A DNA stretch of 20,755 bases from an uncultured Spirochaetales bacterium (GTDB lineage Bacteria; Spirochaetota; Spirochaetia; Treponematales; Treponemataceae). The stretch lies in NCBI GenBank assembly GCA_946061495.1, contig CAMGSV010000020.1, positions 1 to 20,755 on the forward strand, given 5' to 3'. The position numbers and the translations under genes are program-made. Shown piece after piece: positions 7,682 to 16,116 of this stretch (position 1 is its first letter; each line of letters opens with the position of its first letter). A model generated the notes under the pieces. It made no database searches. It saw nothing but the letters and a program-made list of their open reading frames with translations, and was not told where the DNA came from.

Positions 7682-8734
7682 TTATAACCCTTCCAGCAAG
7701 CCGTGCAGCAGCCGGGCAGCATTGTCATAGGTGTAGGTTTCCAGCACCCTTTCGGGGGAGGCCACTGGTTGGGCCAGCAGCTCCTCCAAGTCTACATCGG
7801 CATTGTCCGGGTCGATGTAGTGGGCGGCATCCCCGTAAATCTCTGGTAGGGAGGCGGCCCTCGCCACAATGATTTTTGCTCCGCAGGACAGGGCCTCCAG
7901 AGGCGGGATGCCGAATCCCTCGTAGTAGCTGGGCAGGACAAAGGCACGGCACCGCTGCATCAGGGCCTTTACCTGGCCGTCGGTAACATATCCCAGCAAC
8001 ACAATGTTTGGCAAGGTCTGCAAACGCTCCAGCTCCGGTGGCACCAGTCCGGAAAGCATCGTGCCGGAAATGGCAAAGGTGTCCTCCGGGTGACGCTCCG
8101 CATAGTCGGCAATCCACTTCAAATTCTTGCGACGGGAAAGGCTTCCCAAGGTGAAGTAGAAGCCCTTGTCCACCAGCCGGGGAAACTGCTGGAAAATGCT
8201 GTTGTCCGCCACCACAGCCTTGAAATGCTCCCAGCCGTTGGGCACCACCTGAATCTGCTCCGCCGGGATGCGGTAGGTGGCGGCAATCTGGTTCCGGCTG
8301 AACTGGGACACCGTCAGCAGCAGCTTGGCGTGGCGGGTGGCATAGCGGTACATGAGACACATATACCTGCGGACAAGACGATCCCGCCGCCCGGAAAAAT
8401 CCTCTGGATAGAGCTTGGCATAAATGTCGTGGATGAACACAATTCCCTTTGTCCCCCACGGCGTTACATTGGCAAAGTCCAGTGGTGTGGCCCGATTCCT
8501 CCTCACATAGCGGCGGAAGGGGCCGAGCTCCCAGGCGGGAAAGAAGGAGCATTCGACATCAGAAACAACACACTGAATGTTCTTCAATTCTGGAATATTC
8601 CTGCCGTTTTTGGGAACATAGAGCTGGAGCTGCCCCGGCTCCACCAGACAATCCAGCCGTAACGTCACCTCATAGGCAAACCGCTCAACTCCCGTCAGGT
8701 TCCGGCACAAAAAGTCGCCGTTTATTACTATCAT
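7682..8734 (-). CDS. GT4-family glycosyltransferase (GT-B fold, retaining)
   Basis: A 350-residue cytoplasmic glycosyltransferase. The C-terminal half has the donor-binding features of GT4: PNGW (165-168), the GSLSRRKNL loop (197-205) and the E-x7-E motif EGFGIPPLE (272-280) followed by ALSCGAKIIVA. The N-terminal half (GVERFAYEV, 15-23; HDIYAKLYPEDF, 102-113) resembles mannosyl/rhamnosyl-type transferases of polysaccharide loci. Its start overlaps the upstream SMR gene by one base (TAATG). It is GC-rich while the upstream SMR and membrane genes are AT-rich, so the boundary between two compositional blocks falls exactly at this junction. It probably adds one sugar to the lipid-linked repeat unit; donor and acceptor are not predictable from sequence. 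Confidence 0.85.
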   Translation of the reverse strand: MIVINGDFLCRNLTGVERFAYEVTLRLDCLVEPGQLQLYVPKNGRNIPELKNIQCVVSDVECSFFPAWELGPFRRYVRRNRATPLDFANVTPWGTKGIVFIHDIYAKLYPEDFSGRRDRLVRRYMCLMYRYATRHAKLLLTVSQFSRNQIAATYRIPAEQIQVVPNGWEHFKAVVADNSIFQQFPRLVDKGFYFTLGSLSRRKNLKWIADYAERHPEDTFAISGTMLSGLVPPELERLQTLPNIVLLGYVTDGQVKALMQRCRAFVLPSYYEGFGIPPLEALSCGAKIIVARAASLPEIYGDAAHYIDPDNADVDLEELLAQPVASPERVLETYTYDNAARLLHGLLEGL

Positions 8735-9078
8735 TAGAGAACCCCTATTATAATTCCTAAGACAATCAATGCAAACCCAAGAATTTTTTTCTTGTATAAT
8801 TTTTCTTTGAAGATAATTCTACTTAAAATTGCTACAAAAATATATCCAGCTGCATCGAGAATCGGTGCTCGAGACAAAGGTATGTGTTTAAGACACAAAA
8901 GAGAAGTAAGAGTAGAGAGCACGAAAAGAATGTATGCACCTATCACAAGTGGGTTAAGGTATGCCCTCAAATCAGAAGCCCCATTAGTGCTAGCACTTTT
9001 CTTTAACATAATTTGTGAAATACTAGCAACCAAAACACCTACAACAAAAATAATAGAAAATAAAACTTCCTTACTCAT
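8734..9078 (-). CDS. SMR/EamA-type small membrane protein, second of a pair (ArnF-like flippase subunit)
   Basis: A 114-residue protein with four hydrophobic helices, matching the small multidrug resistance (SMR) fold; residues 55-100 hold the usual short loop, 'R.P..DA.GYIFVAILSRIIFKEKL', seen in half-EamA proteins. It overlaps the preceding SMR gene by 8 bp and ends in a TAATG junction with the GT4 gene. Paired SMR proteins (ArnE/ArnF) flip undecaprenyl-phosphate-aminoarabinose across the inner membrane; the linked GT2 and GT-C-like genes make the same use likely here. No drug-efflux role is suggested by the neighbours. Composition is AT-rich. Confidence 0.75.
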   Translation of the reverse strand: MSKEVLFSIIFVVGVLVASISQIMLKKSASTNGASDLRAYLNPLVIGAYILFVLSTLTSLLCLKHIPLSRAPILDAAGYIFVAILSRIIFKEKLYKKKILGFALIVLGIIIGVL

Positions 9079-9415
9079 CAGATTGTATCACCAAAAGAAT
9101 ACCTGCAAACACTATTGCCACGCTGACCATTTTTTGAATTGTGATTGGCTCTGAAAAGAAAATGGCGCCAAAAACAATCCCCCAAAACAAATCCGCAGCC
9201 CTATTAGCATAGGCCACAGATAACGTAAATCTTGCTAGCACTTTTTGCCAAAAAATTGCATAAACTCCAAGACATAAAAACATCAAGCCAAAGAAAATGA
9301 TAAATTGGAATGAAAGCAATTCGTATTCTCCAGCAAACTTAGAGAACACGGTACTGAGGGAGTAAACGAGAATCAAAATATGTAGCCGAAAAAAATGAGT
9401 TACATCAGAATTCAT
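9071..9415 (-). CDS. SMR/EamA-type small membrane protein, first of a pair (ArnE-like flippase subunit)
   Basis: A 114-residue four-helix membrane protein of the same superfamily as the next gene but clearly divergent from it. The third and fourth helices contain 'AYANRAADLFWGIVFGAIFFSEPIT', typical of EamA halves (a small-residue helix followed by F.SEP.T). I chose the ATG at 9415 because the reading frame upstream of it (to 9499) lies wholly inside the coding region of the preceding gene; the chosen start gives an 11-bp overlap with that gene and the standard length for the family. With its partner it likely forms a heterodimeric flippase for a polyprenyl-phosphate sugar. Confidence 0.72.
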   Translation of the reverse strand: MNSDVTHFFRLHILILVYSLSTVFSKFAGEYELLSFQFIIFFGLMFLCLGVYAIFWQKVLARFTLSVAYANRAADLFWGIVFGAIFFSEPITIQKMVSVAIVFAGILLVIQSDE

Positions 9416-11243
9416 TGCCAGCAAAGCTTTCCTTAAATGCCTGATGACTTTGATACTCGAAAACCTTGTAGTATTGGTCAGAATACACTTCCTTGCCAAC
9501 CATCAAAGTCGCATTGTCTCTTGCAGCTTCATATTCAGCCTGAGACAAAATTAAAAAAATAGGCTTGTTTTCATAATCGTTAGAATAATATCGTTCGGGA
9601 GTAAGCCATTTATCATATTCATATTCTCGAGTAATAACAGCAACCCCCTTTTCATTATTTGATTTATCGATATTTCCCATATCAATCTTACCATTTGTCA
9701 GGTAATTGAATACATTAGCATTCCAAAAGGTACCATATCCAAATTGATAGTCCTGAGAAAGTAGAAAATCCCGGACAGCTACTTTATCCTCGTTTGCATT
9801 GGTTGCAAATTGACTTTGCATTGTAGCAAAACTACAAGTAAAAAATACAATGGAACATAACACACCAATGGCGTATTTTGTATTAGAGGTTAACTCTTTT
9901 GTGGACATCATAATTGCAACACAAGGAACTACCAACACCAAAATATTCACCAAATACCTAAAAATAAACTCAGTGTTCAAATATATAAATACATTGAACA
10001 GAAAAGAGGAAATAAAAAATTGCAAAAAAATCTTTTGGAAAGGATGAATCTTGGTTTTTAGCGCCCTAAATAGAGAAACAACTATTACCAACAACATTAC
10101 ATATATAAGGATATTTATTATTCCCAACGGAGTCATGACAGAAATCTTTTCTTGAAAACCAAAAACTTGTAACGTTGCTCTAAAAATATCTAAAAAGGAA
10201 ACATCTCCCAACTGACAAAATGCAATAGTATTCCATTCAGAAAAAGAATACAATCTTTGCAACACCAGATTGTTGGCAAGATAACCAAGTCCCCCAAGGA
10301 GTAACCCTAGCATACTGAAAAAGACTCTCTTATCCTTTAACCAAAACATCTTTACATCAGCAATATTTGACTGTTTTTCAAAAACCTTCGCAATCACCAT
10401 CACCATTGCAAGGGGAAATTGGAAATTCAAAATATAACGTATGGTTGAAAGACCACTTAAAAATGCCAAACAAGAAAAGAGTACTATAGGTATTCTTTTA
10501 ACTGTTCCTACCTCAAATTCTTGAAGTATTCTTAAAAACAATCCAATATAAAACAGACTAAAAACTACATGGGGAATATAGAATGTACCCCACTGCAGAA
10601 CATACCATGTCAAGGATGAAAACGGACTAATAATCATGGTACAAGCCAACAATTTAATCCACAACTCTTTGATTATTAACTGAGTACAAACATACCAGCA
10701 GGCTCCAAACAACACGAAACAACAAAATAATGAGGTCAGGGTTTTTACAACTGTTAGATTATCAGTAAATAAAAACATTGGTGCAGAAACCAAATGCTTG
10801 CCTATTATATATATCTCTGTGGAATAATGCCATCCCAAGGGCAGAATTGATTTTTCAAGAAAACACTGCTTTGCTAAAAGATATTCTGACGCCAAGTCTG
10901 AGTTTACATGGGCATCCGTTGTACTGGCAGTTGTATACACTATTGAACCAAGTATGACAGCCAAGAGAACAAGAATCAATATAACTTTTGAATTTTCACG
11001 ATATTTAGGAAAAAGCAAGGCATTGGCAGCCACAATGCATAGGAGCGGCGCCAAAAGGATTGAACTAATGGTTGGCATCCATTTTTCCAAATCAAATTCT
11101 CGATGAAGAATCTTTTGAGCCAGAAAATCATATCCCCAATCTATAAATTGACTGGAACAAAGGGTAAACACTGCAGCTATTATAAAGAATAGTATGGAAA
11201 GAGAAAGCAACAGTGTATCTGTTTTTTTTGAAAACTGATTCAT
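9405..11243 (-). CDS. polytopic membrane protein, probable GT-C-type glycosyltransferase
   Basis: A 612-residue protein with about 11-13 hydrophobic helices and a C-terminal soluble tail of about 130 residues. After the third helix it has TDAHVNSDLASEYLLA followed by a WHYSTEIYIIGKHLVSAP segment. An acidic first outer loop of this kind (D...SD) is characteristic of GT-C enzymes, which take sugars from polyprenyl-phosphate carriers on the outer face. I start at ATG 11243 (AAGGTAGGT just upstream); a GTG 33 nt earlier has no ribosome binding site. It sits between a GT2 gene of the lipid-phosphate type and two flippase-like genes, fitting a decoration module. AT-rich. Similar proteins in surface-polymer loci are usually called hypothetical, so the function is inference. 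Confidence 0.65.
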   Translation of the reverse strand: MNQFSKKTDTLLLSLSILFFIIAAVFTLCSSQFIDWGYDFLAQKILHREFDLEKWMPTISSILLAPLLCIVAANALLFPKYRENSKVILILVLLAVILGSIVYTTASTTDAHVNSDLASEYLLAKQCFLEKSILPLGWHYSTEIYIIGKHLVSAPMFLFTDNLTVVKTLTSLFCCFVLFGACWYVCTQLIIKELWIKLLACTMIISPFSSLTWYVLQWGTFYIPHVVFSLFYIGLFLRILQEFEVGTVKRIPIVLFSCLAFLSGLSTIRYILNFQFPLAMVMVIAKVFEKQSNIADVKMFWLKDKRVFFSMLGLLLGGLGYLANNLVLQRLYSFSEWNTIAFCQLGDVSFLDIFRATLQVFGFQEKISVMTPLGIINILIYVMLLVIVVSLFRALKTKIHPFQKIFLQFFISSFLFNVFIYLNTEFIFRYLVNILVLVVPCVAIMMSTKELTSNTKYAIGVLCSIVFFTCSFATMQSQFATNANEDKVAVRDFLLSQDYQFGYGTFWNANVFNYLTNGKIDMGNIDKSNNEKGVAVITREYEYDKWLTPERYYSNDYENKPIFLILSQAEYEAARDNATLMVGKEVYSDQYYKVFEYQSHQAFKESFAGNEF

Positions 11244-11281
11244 GAGACCTACCTTAAAAACAAGAGAATAAAACACCTTCT

Positions 11282-12205
11282 TCAGGATTTACTTTTATGA
11301 ACATCCTTAACAACCCACTGGGGTGTTTTATTTATATCAAGATAATTTTTCCCAATATATTCCCCAATTAATCCTAAAAAAACGCTTTGCAATCCACCAA
11401 AAAACAAAACAAGAACAATGAGAGTTGTCCAGCCAGGAACCATTTCTGGATGGAGAATTTTTTCTATCACAAAAAAAACTGCGAGGAAAAAAGCCAACAC
11501 AAAAATAACCAAACCAGTCCCCATGATAAAACGCATGGGCTTTATAGAAAAGTTGATAAACATACTGAGCCATAAATTGAACAGCTTTCCTAATGTGTAA
11601 TTAGAAGTTCCCACAGCACGAGCATGGTGTTCTACAAAAACAGAAGAAATGCTGCTTGTAGCTCTTAACAAAAGGCCGTCAACATAGGGGAAAGGTCCCT
11701 TGTAACGAATAATTTCATCAATCATCGCTCTATTTATCATTTTAAAACTACATAAATATAAATCCTTAGGTTTGCCAATCAACCAAGTGGCAAACTTATC
11801 ATTAACCTTACTTCCAAAATTTCTGAACCAATGATGTTTTTTTGTATGATAGTTTGCATACACAACATCATATCCTCCTTCTTGAATCTCTTTCAATAAT
11901 TTAAGAATTTCCTCTGGTGGATTCTGCAAGTCATCATCAATAATAACGGCATAGTCCCCAGAACAGTGGTTAAGGGCACACATAACCGCATTATGCTCAC
12001 CAAAATTTCGCCTCAAATCGACAAAGACTACATATGGATACTGTGCTACTAAATTTTTACACACAGCAGCACTGGAATCTCGACTCCCGTCATTGACAAG
12101 AACCACCTCAATGTCCATATCCTTAAAGGTTGCATCCAATGCCCTCACCAAAGGAACTATTGTTTCTGAACCATTGTATACAGGAATACAAATAGACAAC
12201 TTCAC
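11282..12205 (-). CDS. GT2 polyprenyl-phosphate glycosyltransferase (GtrB/ArnC/DPM1-like)
   Basis: A 307-residue GT-A enzyme: SICIPVYNG (4-12), VNDGS (37-41), LRRNFGEHNAVMCAL (64-78) and the metal-binding DDDLQNP (90-96) are the hallmark of DPM1/GtrB-type transferases. Two C-terminal membrane helices (about 225-285) and a short basic tail complete the GtrB/ArnC architecture. Such enzymes load one sugar onto undecaprenyl phosphate at the cytoplasmic face. I chose a GTG start at 12205: AAGGAG lies 9 nt upstream and it falls 13 bp after the fdtB-like stop, whereas an ATG at 12247 would overlap that gene and add an unconserved-looking 14-residue tail. The sugar may be the amino-deoxyhexose made by the two preceding genes. 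Confidence 0.85.
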   Translation of the reverse strand: MKLSICIPVYNGSETIVPLVRALDATFKDMDIEVVLVNDGSRDSSAAVCKNLVAQYPYVVFVDLRRNFGEHNAVMCALNHCSGDYAVIIDDDLQNPPEEILKLLKEIQEGGYDVVYANYHTKKHHWFRNFGSKVNDKFATWLIGKPKDLYLCSFKMINRAMIDEIIRYKGPFPYVDGLLLRATSSISSVFVEHHARAVGTSNYTLGKLFNLWLSMFINFSIKPMRFIMGTGLVIFVLAFFLAVFFVIEKILHPEMVPGWTTLIVLVLFFGGLQSVFLGLIGEYIGKNYLDINKTPQWVVKDVHKSKS

Positions 12206-12218
12206 TAGAAAACACTCC

Positions 12219-13325
12219 TTATTGTTGCCACGAATTGAGAGCTTCAACTACATATTGAATCTGCTCATTTCTTAGACAAGGGCTCATGGGAATACTTAAT
12301 TCTTGACTATGAATTTTCTCCGTAACAGGATAGGAAAGATGGTTCCACCTCTTGAAAGCTTCCTGCTTATGGGGAGGAATTGGATAATGAATCAAGGTTC
12401 CAATTCCTTTGTCAGCCAGATAAGCCTGCAACTCATCCCGCTTTTCTGTAAAGACGGGGAACTGGTGATAAACGTCTTGCTCATGGGATAAAGCGGGGGG
12501 AATTACGATTAAAGAGCTCTGAATTCCCTTTCGATACATACTAGCAATGCTCCTACGATTTTCGTTATCCTCATCCAAATATCTTAGTTTTACATCCAAT
12601 ACAGCAGCATCAAGCTCACTAATACGGCTGTTTTCACCAATGTATTTAAAAACATATTTTTTTGTTGAGCCGTAATTTCCTAGGGCCCTCACCACTTCTG
12701 CGACAGAATCGTCATCTGTGGTTACAGCACCAGCATCCCCAAAGGCCCCCAGGTTTTTTCCGGGATAAAAGCTATGGGCGGCACAATTCCCTAAAGCGCC
12801 AGTTTTTACCCCTTCAAACATACATCCAGCGGATTGTGCATTATCTTCAAACAGGAGAAGACCATGCTGTTCACAGAATTTTTTTATTTGGGAAGAAAAA
12901 GTACATCTCCCATACAAGTGAACCATAAGGAAAGCCCTTGTCCGAGAAGAAAGCCGAGCCTCCAATTCCGCAACGTCAATACATAAGGCAGGGAAGGTAG
13001 GTTCCACCAAAATGGGGACAAGATTATTCTGAGAAATAGACATAATTGAAGCAATGTATGTATTGGCAGGGACAAGCACCTCATCTCCATCATGCAAAAC
13101 CCCCAGTTCCTTATAGGCACGAAACATCAATTCCAATGCTTGCAATCCATTTGCAACACCTATACAGTGTTTTGTTCCAATGTACTGAGCATAATTTGAC
13201 TCAAAGATTTTTGTTTCTCTTCCCTGCAAATACCAACCGGAATCAGTTACCCGCAGAACAGCCTCATGCAACTCTTCCCGGTATTTTGCAGTAATTTCTT
13301 TTAAATCCAACAATGGAACCTGCAT
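12219..13325 (-). CDS. fdtB: DegT/DnrJ/EryC1-family sugar aminotransferase (FdtB/QdtB-like)
   Basis: A 368-residue PLP-dependent sugar aminotransferase. It has the family pattern: SGWYLQGRET (29-38), GVANGLQAL (56-64), ANTYIASI (87-94), FEDNAQSAG (159-167) and PLP lysine 190 in HSFYPGKNLGAFGDAGA, with the C-terminal HYPIPPHKQEAF and LSIPMSP blocks. This form is found in FdtB/QdtB enzymes that aminate dTDP-3-keto-6-deoxyhexose at C3 to give dTDP-Fuc3N or dTDP-Qui3N; the adjacent 3,4-ketoisomerase-like gene supports that. Its start overlaps the fdtA-like stop by one base (TAATG). No FdtC-type N-acetyltransferase or RmlA/RmlB is in the window, so acetylation and the dTDP-4-keto precursor would come from elsewhere. 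The choice between the Fuc3N and Qui3N isomers cannot be made. Confidence 0.82.
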   Translation of the reverse strand: MQVPLLDLKEITAKYREELHEAVLRVTDSGWYLQGRETKIFESNYAQYIGTKHCIGVANGLQALELMFRAYKELGVLHDGDEVLVPANTYIASIMSISQNNLVPILVEPTFPALCIDVAELEARLSSRTRAFLMVHLYGRCTFSSQIKKFCEQHGLLLFEDNAQSAGCMFEGVKTGALGNCAAHSFYPGKNLGAFGDAGAVTTDDDSVAEVVRALGNYGSTKKYVFKYIGENSRISELDAAVLDVKLRYLDEDNENRRSIASMYRKGIQSSLIVIPPALSHEQDVYHQFPVFTEKRDELQAYLADKGIGTLIHYPIPPHKQEAFKRWNHLSYPVTEKIHSQELSIPMSPCLRNEQIQYVVEALNSWQQ

Positions 13326-13753
13326 TATTCCTTTTTTCCTCCTAAAACACCCATTTCTTTGAGATATTCCTCATAGTTTCGGATATATTCATGGCTGTCA
13401 TAATGGGTATTTGCAAGCACCAATAAAACAGAATCCGGGGAAAAATCATACATTTCCTTCCAAATCATACGGGGAATATACACTGCTTCCATAGGCTGGT
13501 TCAACTCCACTATTTCTTTTTTTTTCCCATCTGTAATCATTACTTTAGAGGAACCTGCTACATTTACCAACACAAATTCTGAATTTCGATTTGCATGCTG
13601 CCCCCGAACTACTGTCCTATCAGACCCATAGATGTAAAACACACGCTTAATATCGAAAGGCACACCGCTAAGATTATCGCCTTCTATTACGACAAGCTTT
13701 CCACGTTCATCACCAAAATCTGCAAATTGCAGTAATTTATAAAGCTCGCTCAT
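13325..13753 (-). CDS. fdtA: dTDP-4-keto-6-deoxyhexose 3,4-ketoisomerase-like cupin (FdtA/QdtA/WxcM family)
   Basis: A 142-residue cupin. RGQHANRNSEF (50-60) and the run VFYIYGSDR (38-46), AVYIPRMIW, DFSPDSVLLVLAN and the C-terminal YIRNYEEYL match the FdtA/QdtA family, which moves the keto group of dTDP-4-keto-6-deoxyglucose from C4 to C3 before amination. The family motif is usually RG.HAHR; here the second His is Asn (Asn55), while His53 and Tyr40/Tyr42 are kept, so activity may be altered. AGGAGA lies 6 nt before the ATG. It is followed without a gap by the matching aminotransferase, a pairing seen in most loci for 3-amino-3,6-dideoxyhexoses. Confidence 0.8.
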   Translation of the reverse strand: MSELYKLLQFADFGDERGKLVVIEGDNLSGVPFDIKRVFYIYGSDRTVVRGQHANRNSEFVLVNVAGSSKVMITDGKKKEIVELNQPMEAVYIPRMIWKEMYDFSPDSVLLVLANTHYDSHEYIRNYEEYLKEMGVLGGKKE

Positions 13754-13773
13754 AAGACTTCTCCTATTTTATA

Positions 13774-14940
13774 CTACACTTCACCCTGAATTTCGTCAAT
13801 GAAACGGCTACAAATCTCGCCCCACTCTCGCCCCTGCAAGTCAAACTGATACTGCTGGCTACCCTTTGCGAGAGCCTGCTGTATAGCTGTGATAAAATCC
13901 TCATAGCTATAGGTGACCGCAACGCCCACCTCCGTAAGCTTTGGAGTGTCGCAGTAGGCCACGATGGGCTTGCCAGCCGCCATAGCCTGATAGTACTTGG
14001 CGGTGATGCCCAAGGGGCGGTCCTTGTAGAAATCCGTGACGTAGGGAACCATCACCACCGAGCAGTTGGTTATCCAGGCGGGAACTTCATCTGGCTTGAT
14101 TCCAGGCACGTATTCCAGATTCGGCATCCGCTCCACCTGACGCAGCACCTTGTCCGCCGGATAATTGGGACACACCACCACAAAGCTGTAGTCCGCAAGC
14201 CGTTCCGCCGCCTCGAACAGCAGCGGCCACTCCACCTCCCAGGCCCCCACGTACAGCACCGTGTTGGGCTTGTCCAGCTGGGGCGGCACGGGATATTCTT
14301 TTTTGTAGGAATCCAGGTCAATGCCGTTGGACAGAACCTTGTAAGCAACCCTTTGGTCAAAGTCTGGAACAGAAGCGCGGTACGCCTCCACTCCCTCCTG
14401 ATTCACGATGAGGGAAAGGTCGGCGGTGTACAGGATGTGCCGCTCCAGCGCTCTCACCCGCTCCGGCACCGAGGCATACACCAAGGGATCTGAAGGGCGG
14501 TATATGATGCGGGCCTGGGGGAAAAGCGCTCGGATTTTGTCCACAAAGGCCACGCCCTCGCAGGACTCGAACACAAAGCATTCGGCATCCGCCAGGAATT
14601 TCCTTGCAAAGGACTTGAAGGAACCAAGGGATTTTTTCAGCAGGAAATTCATCAGCCAGTCAGGCAGGAGCCGCCCCGCAGCATCGGGAAGCCGCAGGGT
14701 GGGAAAGGTTACGTTTAATACCGCTCCCTGCCCCACCTCGTACCGCACGCCTTTTTTCAGGGTCTTGATTATCTGGGGATTCAGCTGCTCCCGCTTCATC
14801 AGATAGCCGTAATAAGGACGGGGAAAGCTAAAGAACACTGTCTCTATCCCCGCCAATGCCGTGGCCTCCGCAAACTTGTGGAAGCCCCCCTGCCGCTTGG
14901 TGTCCCAGTTGTGGGTGGTGATGAACACAATCTTTTTCAC
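13774..14940 (-). CDS. GumK-like glycosyltransferase (probable glucuronosyltransferase)
   Basis: A 388-residue GT-B-type glycosyltransferase. The N-terminus (IVFITTHNWDTKRQGGFHKFAEATALAG, given here only as landmarks: ITTHNWD 7-13, GGFHKFAE 18-25) resembles GumK-type GT70 enzymes, which begin with 'SSHDW...FHFFA..LA..G'. The C-terminal half has NGIDL, VLYVGAWE and a donor-site-like stretch RPLGITAKYYQAMAAGKPIVAY. GumK moves glucuronate from UDP-GlcA, and the gene directly before this one encodes the enzyme that makes UDP-GlcA, so glucuronosyl transfer is a reasonable inference. The start is GTG at 14940 with AGGGGGA 6 nt upstream, inside a 9-bp gap after ugd. GC-rich, unlike the fdtA-like gene that follows. 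Confidence 0.72.
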   Translation of the reverse strand: MKKIVFITTHNWDTKRQGGFHKFAEATALAGIETVFFSFPRPYYGYLMKREQLNPQIIKTLKKGVRYEVGQGAVLNVTFPTLRLPDAAGRLLPDWLMNFLLKKSLGSFKSFARKFLADAECFVFESCEGVAFVDKIRALFPQARIIYRPSDPLVYASVPERVRALERHILYTADLSLIVNQEGVEAYRASVPDFDQRVAYKVLSNGIDLDSYKKEYPVPPQLDKPNTVLYVGAWEVEWPLLFEAAERLADYSFVVVCPNYPADKVLRQVERMPNLEYVPGIKPDEVPAWITNCSVVMVPYVTDFYKDRPLGITAKYYQAMAAGKPIVAYCDTPKLTEVGVAVTYSYEDFITAIQQALAKGSQQYQFDLQGREWGEICSRFIDEIQGEV

Positions 14941-14949
14941 GGCATCCCC

Positions 14950-16116
14950 CTAGTCACGGCTATAGAGGTCCCGGGTATAGACCTTTTCTGCCACATCCTG
15001 CAGCTGGTCCGACAGACGATTGGCAAGAATCACATCGCAGGCGGCCTTGAATCGAGTCAAATCATTTTCCACCACACAGCCGTTGAACTCGCTGGCCAGC
15101 AAGGTAGGCTCATACACCACCACCTTGACCCCCTTGGCCAAAAGCCGCTCGATGATGCCCTGGATGGCGGAGGAGCGGAAGTTGTCGGACCCGGCCTTCA
15201 TGGTGAGCCGGTAGATTCCCACGCGCTGGGGATGGCGAGAGAGCACCATCTGGGCGATGTGGTCCTTGCGGGTGTCGTTGGACTCCACGATGGCGGAAAT
15301 TAGGTTCTCCGGCACATCACGGAAGTTGGCCCGCAGCTGCTTGGTGTCCTTGGGCAGGCAGTAGCCGCCGTAGCCAAAGGAGGGATTGTTGTACTGGCCG
15401 CCAATTCTGGGGTCAAGACAGACCCCCTCGATAATTGCCTTGGTATCCAAGCCCCGCACCTCTGCATAGGTGTCCAGCTCGTTGAAGTAGGCCACCCGCA
15501 GGGCAAGGTAGGTGTTGGCAAACAGCTTCACTGCCTCCGCCTCGGTGCTGTCCATGAACAAGGTGGGAATATCTTTTTTCAAAGCACCGCCCTGCAAAAG
15601 AGCGGCAAACTGCTGAGCCTGAGGACCAGTATCTCCAACAATAATGCGAGATGGATATAAATTGTCGTACAAGGCCCGACCTTCTCGTAAGAATTCGGGG
15701 GAAAAGATGATTTTAAGCTGGGGAAAACGTTCCCGCATCCTGTGGGTGAATCCCACGGGAATGGTGGACTTGATGATTACCGTAGCACTAGGAGATAGCT
15801 CCTGTACTTGGGCTATGACGCTTTCTACAGAAGCAGTGTTAAAGAAGTTTTGCTCTGGGTCATAGTCCGTCGGAGTGGCCACCACCACAAAGTCAGGATT
15901 CCTGTACGCCAGCGACACTTCTGTGGTGGCCAACAAATCCAGCTCCGCCGTGGCAAGGTACTCCTGAATCTCCTCGTCCACAATGGGAGACACCTTGCTG
16001 TTAATCAGGGCGACCTTGTGCTGGTCAATATCAAGGGCCACCACCTTGTTGTGCTGAGCCAAAAGGATGGAGTTGGAAAGCCCTACATACCCTGTACCCA
16101 CAACGGTTATATTCAT
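14950..16116 (-). CDS. ugd: UDP-glucose 6-dehydrogenase
   Basis: A 388-residue NAD-dependent dehydrogenase that oxidises UDP-glucose twice to UDP-glucuronate. The Rossmann motif GTGYVGLSN (7-15), TPTDYDP (81-87), IIFSPEFLREG (136-146), EAVKLFANTYLALRVAYFNE (194-213, split by two catalytic/substrate residues Lys197 and Asn201) and the catalytic Cys253 in FGYGGYCLPKDT (248-258) are all present. Length and sequence closely track E. coli Ugd, including the C-terminal VYTRDL. It is the first gene of the nine-gene minus-strand operon; GGGGAGGAG lies about 8 nt before the ATG and TAGAAT at 16135-16140 may be its -10. UDP-GlcA would feed the adjacent GumK-like enzyme. GC-rich. Confidence 0.95.
   Translation of the reverse strand: MNITVVGTGYVGLSNSILLAQHNKVVALDIDQHKVALINSKVSPIVDEEIQEYLATAELDLLATTEVSLAYRNPDFVVVATPTDYDPEQNFFNTASVESVIAQVQELSPSATVIIKSTIPVGFTHRMRERFPQLKIIFSPEFLREGRALYDNLYPSRIIVGDTGPQAQQFAALLQGGALKKDIPTLFMDSTEAEAVKLFANTYLALRVAYFNELDTYAEVRGLDTKAIIEGVCLDPRIGGQYNNPSFGYGGYCLPKDTKQLRANFRDVPENLISAIVESNDTRKDHIAQMVLSRHPQRVGIYRLTMKAGSDNFRSSAIQGIIERLLAKGVKVVVYEPTLLASEFNGCVVENDLTRFKAACDVILANRLSDQLQDVAEKVYTRDLYSRD

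Noticed and set aside
7725..8552. Long minus-strand frame of 275 codons inside the GT4 gene
   Set aside because: It overlaps a gene with full GT4 motifs; the product is Gly/Pro/Cys/His-rich, as expected of an out-of-frame reading of GC-rich DNA.
8090..8662. Plus-strand 190-codon frame opposite the GT4 gene
   Set aside because: Antisense shadow of a well-supported gene; no motif.
8734..9415. SMR multidrug efflux pump
   Set aside because: The context (GT2 of the lipid-phosphate type, GT-C-like protein, amino-sugar genes) favours a lipid-sugar flippase; efflux cannot be excluded from sequence alone.
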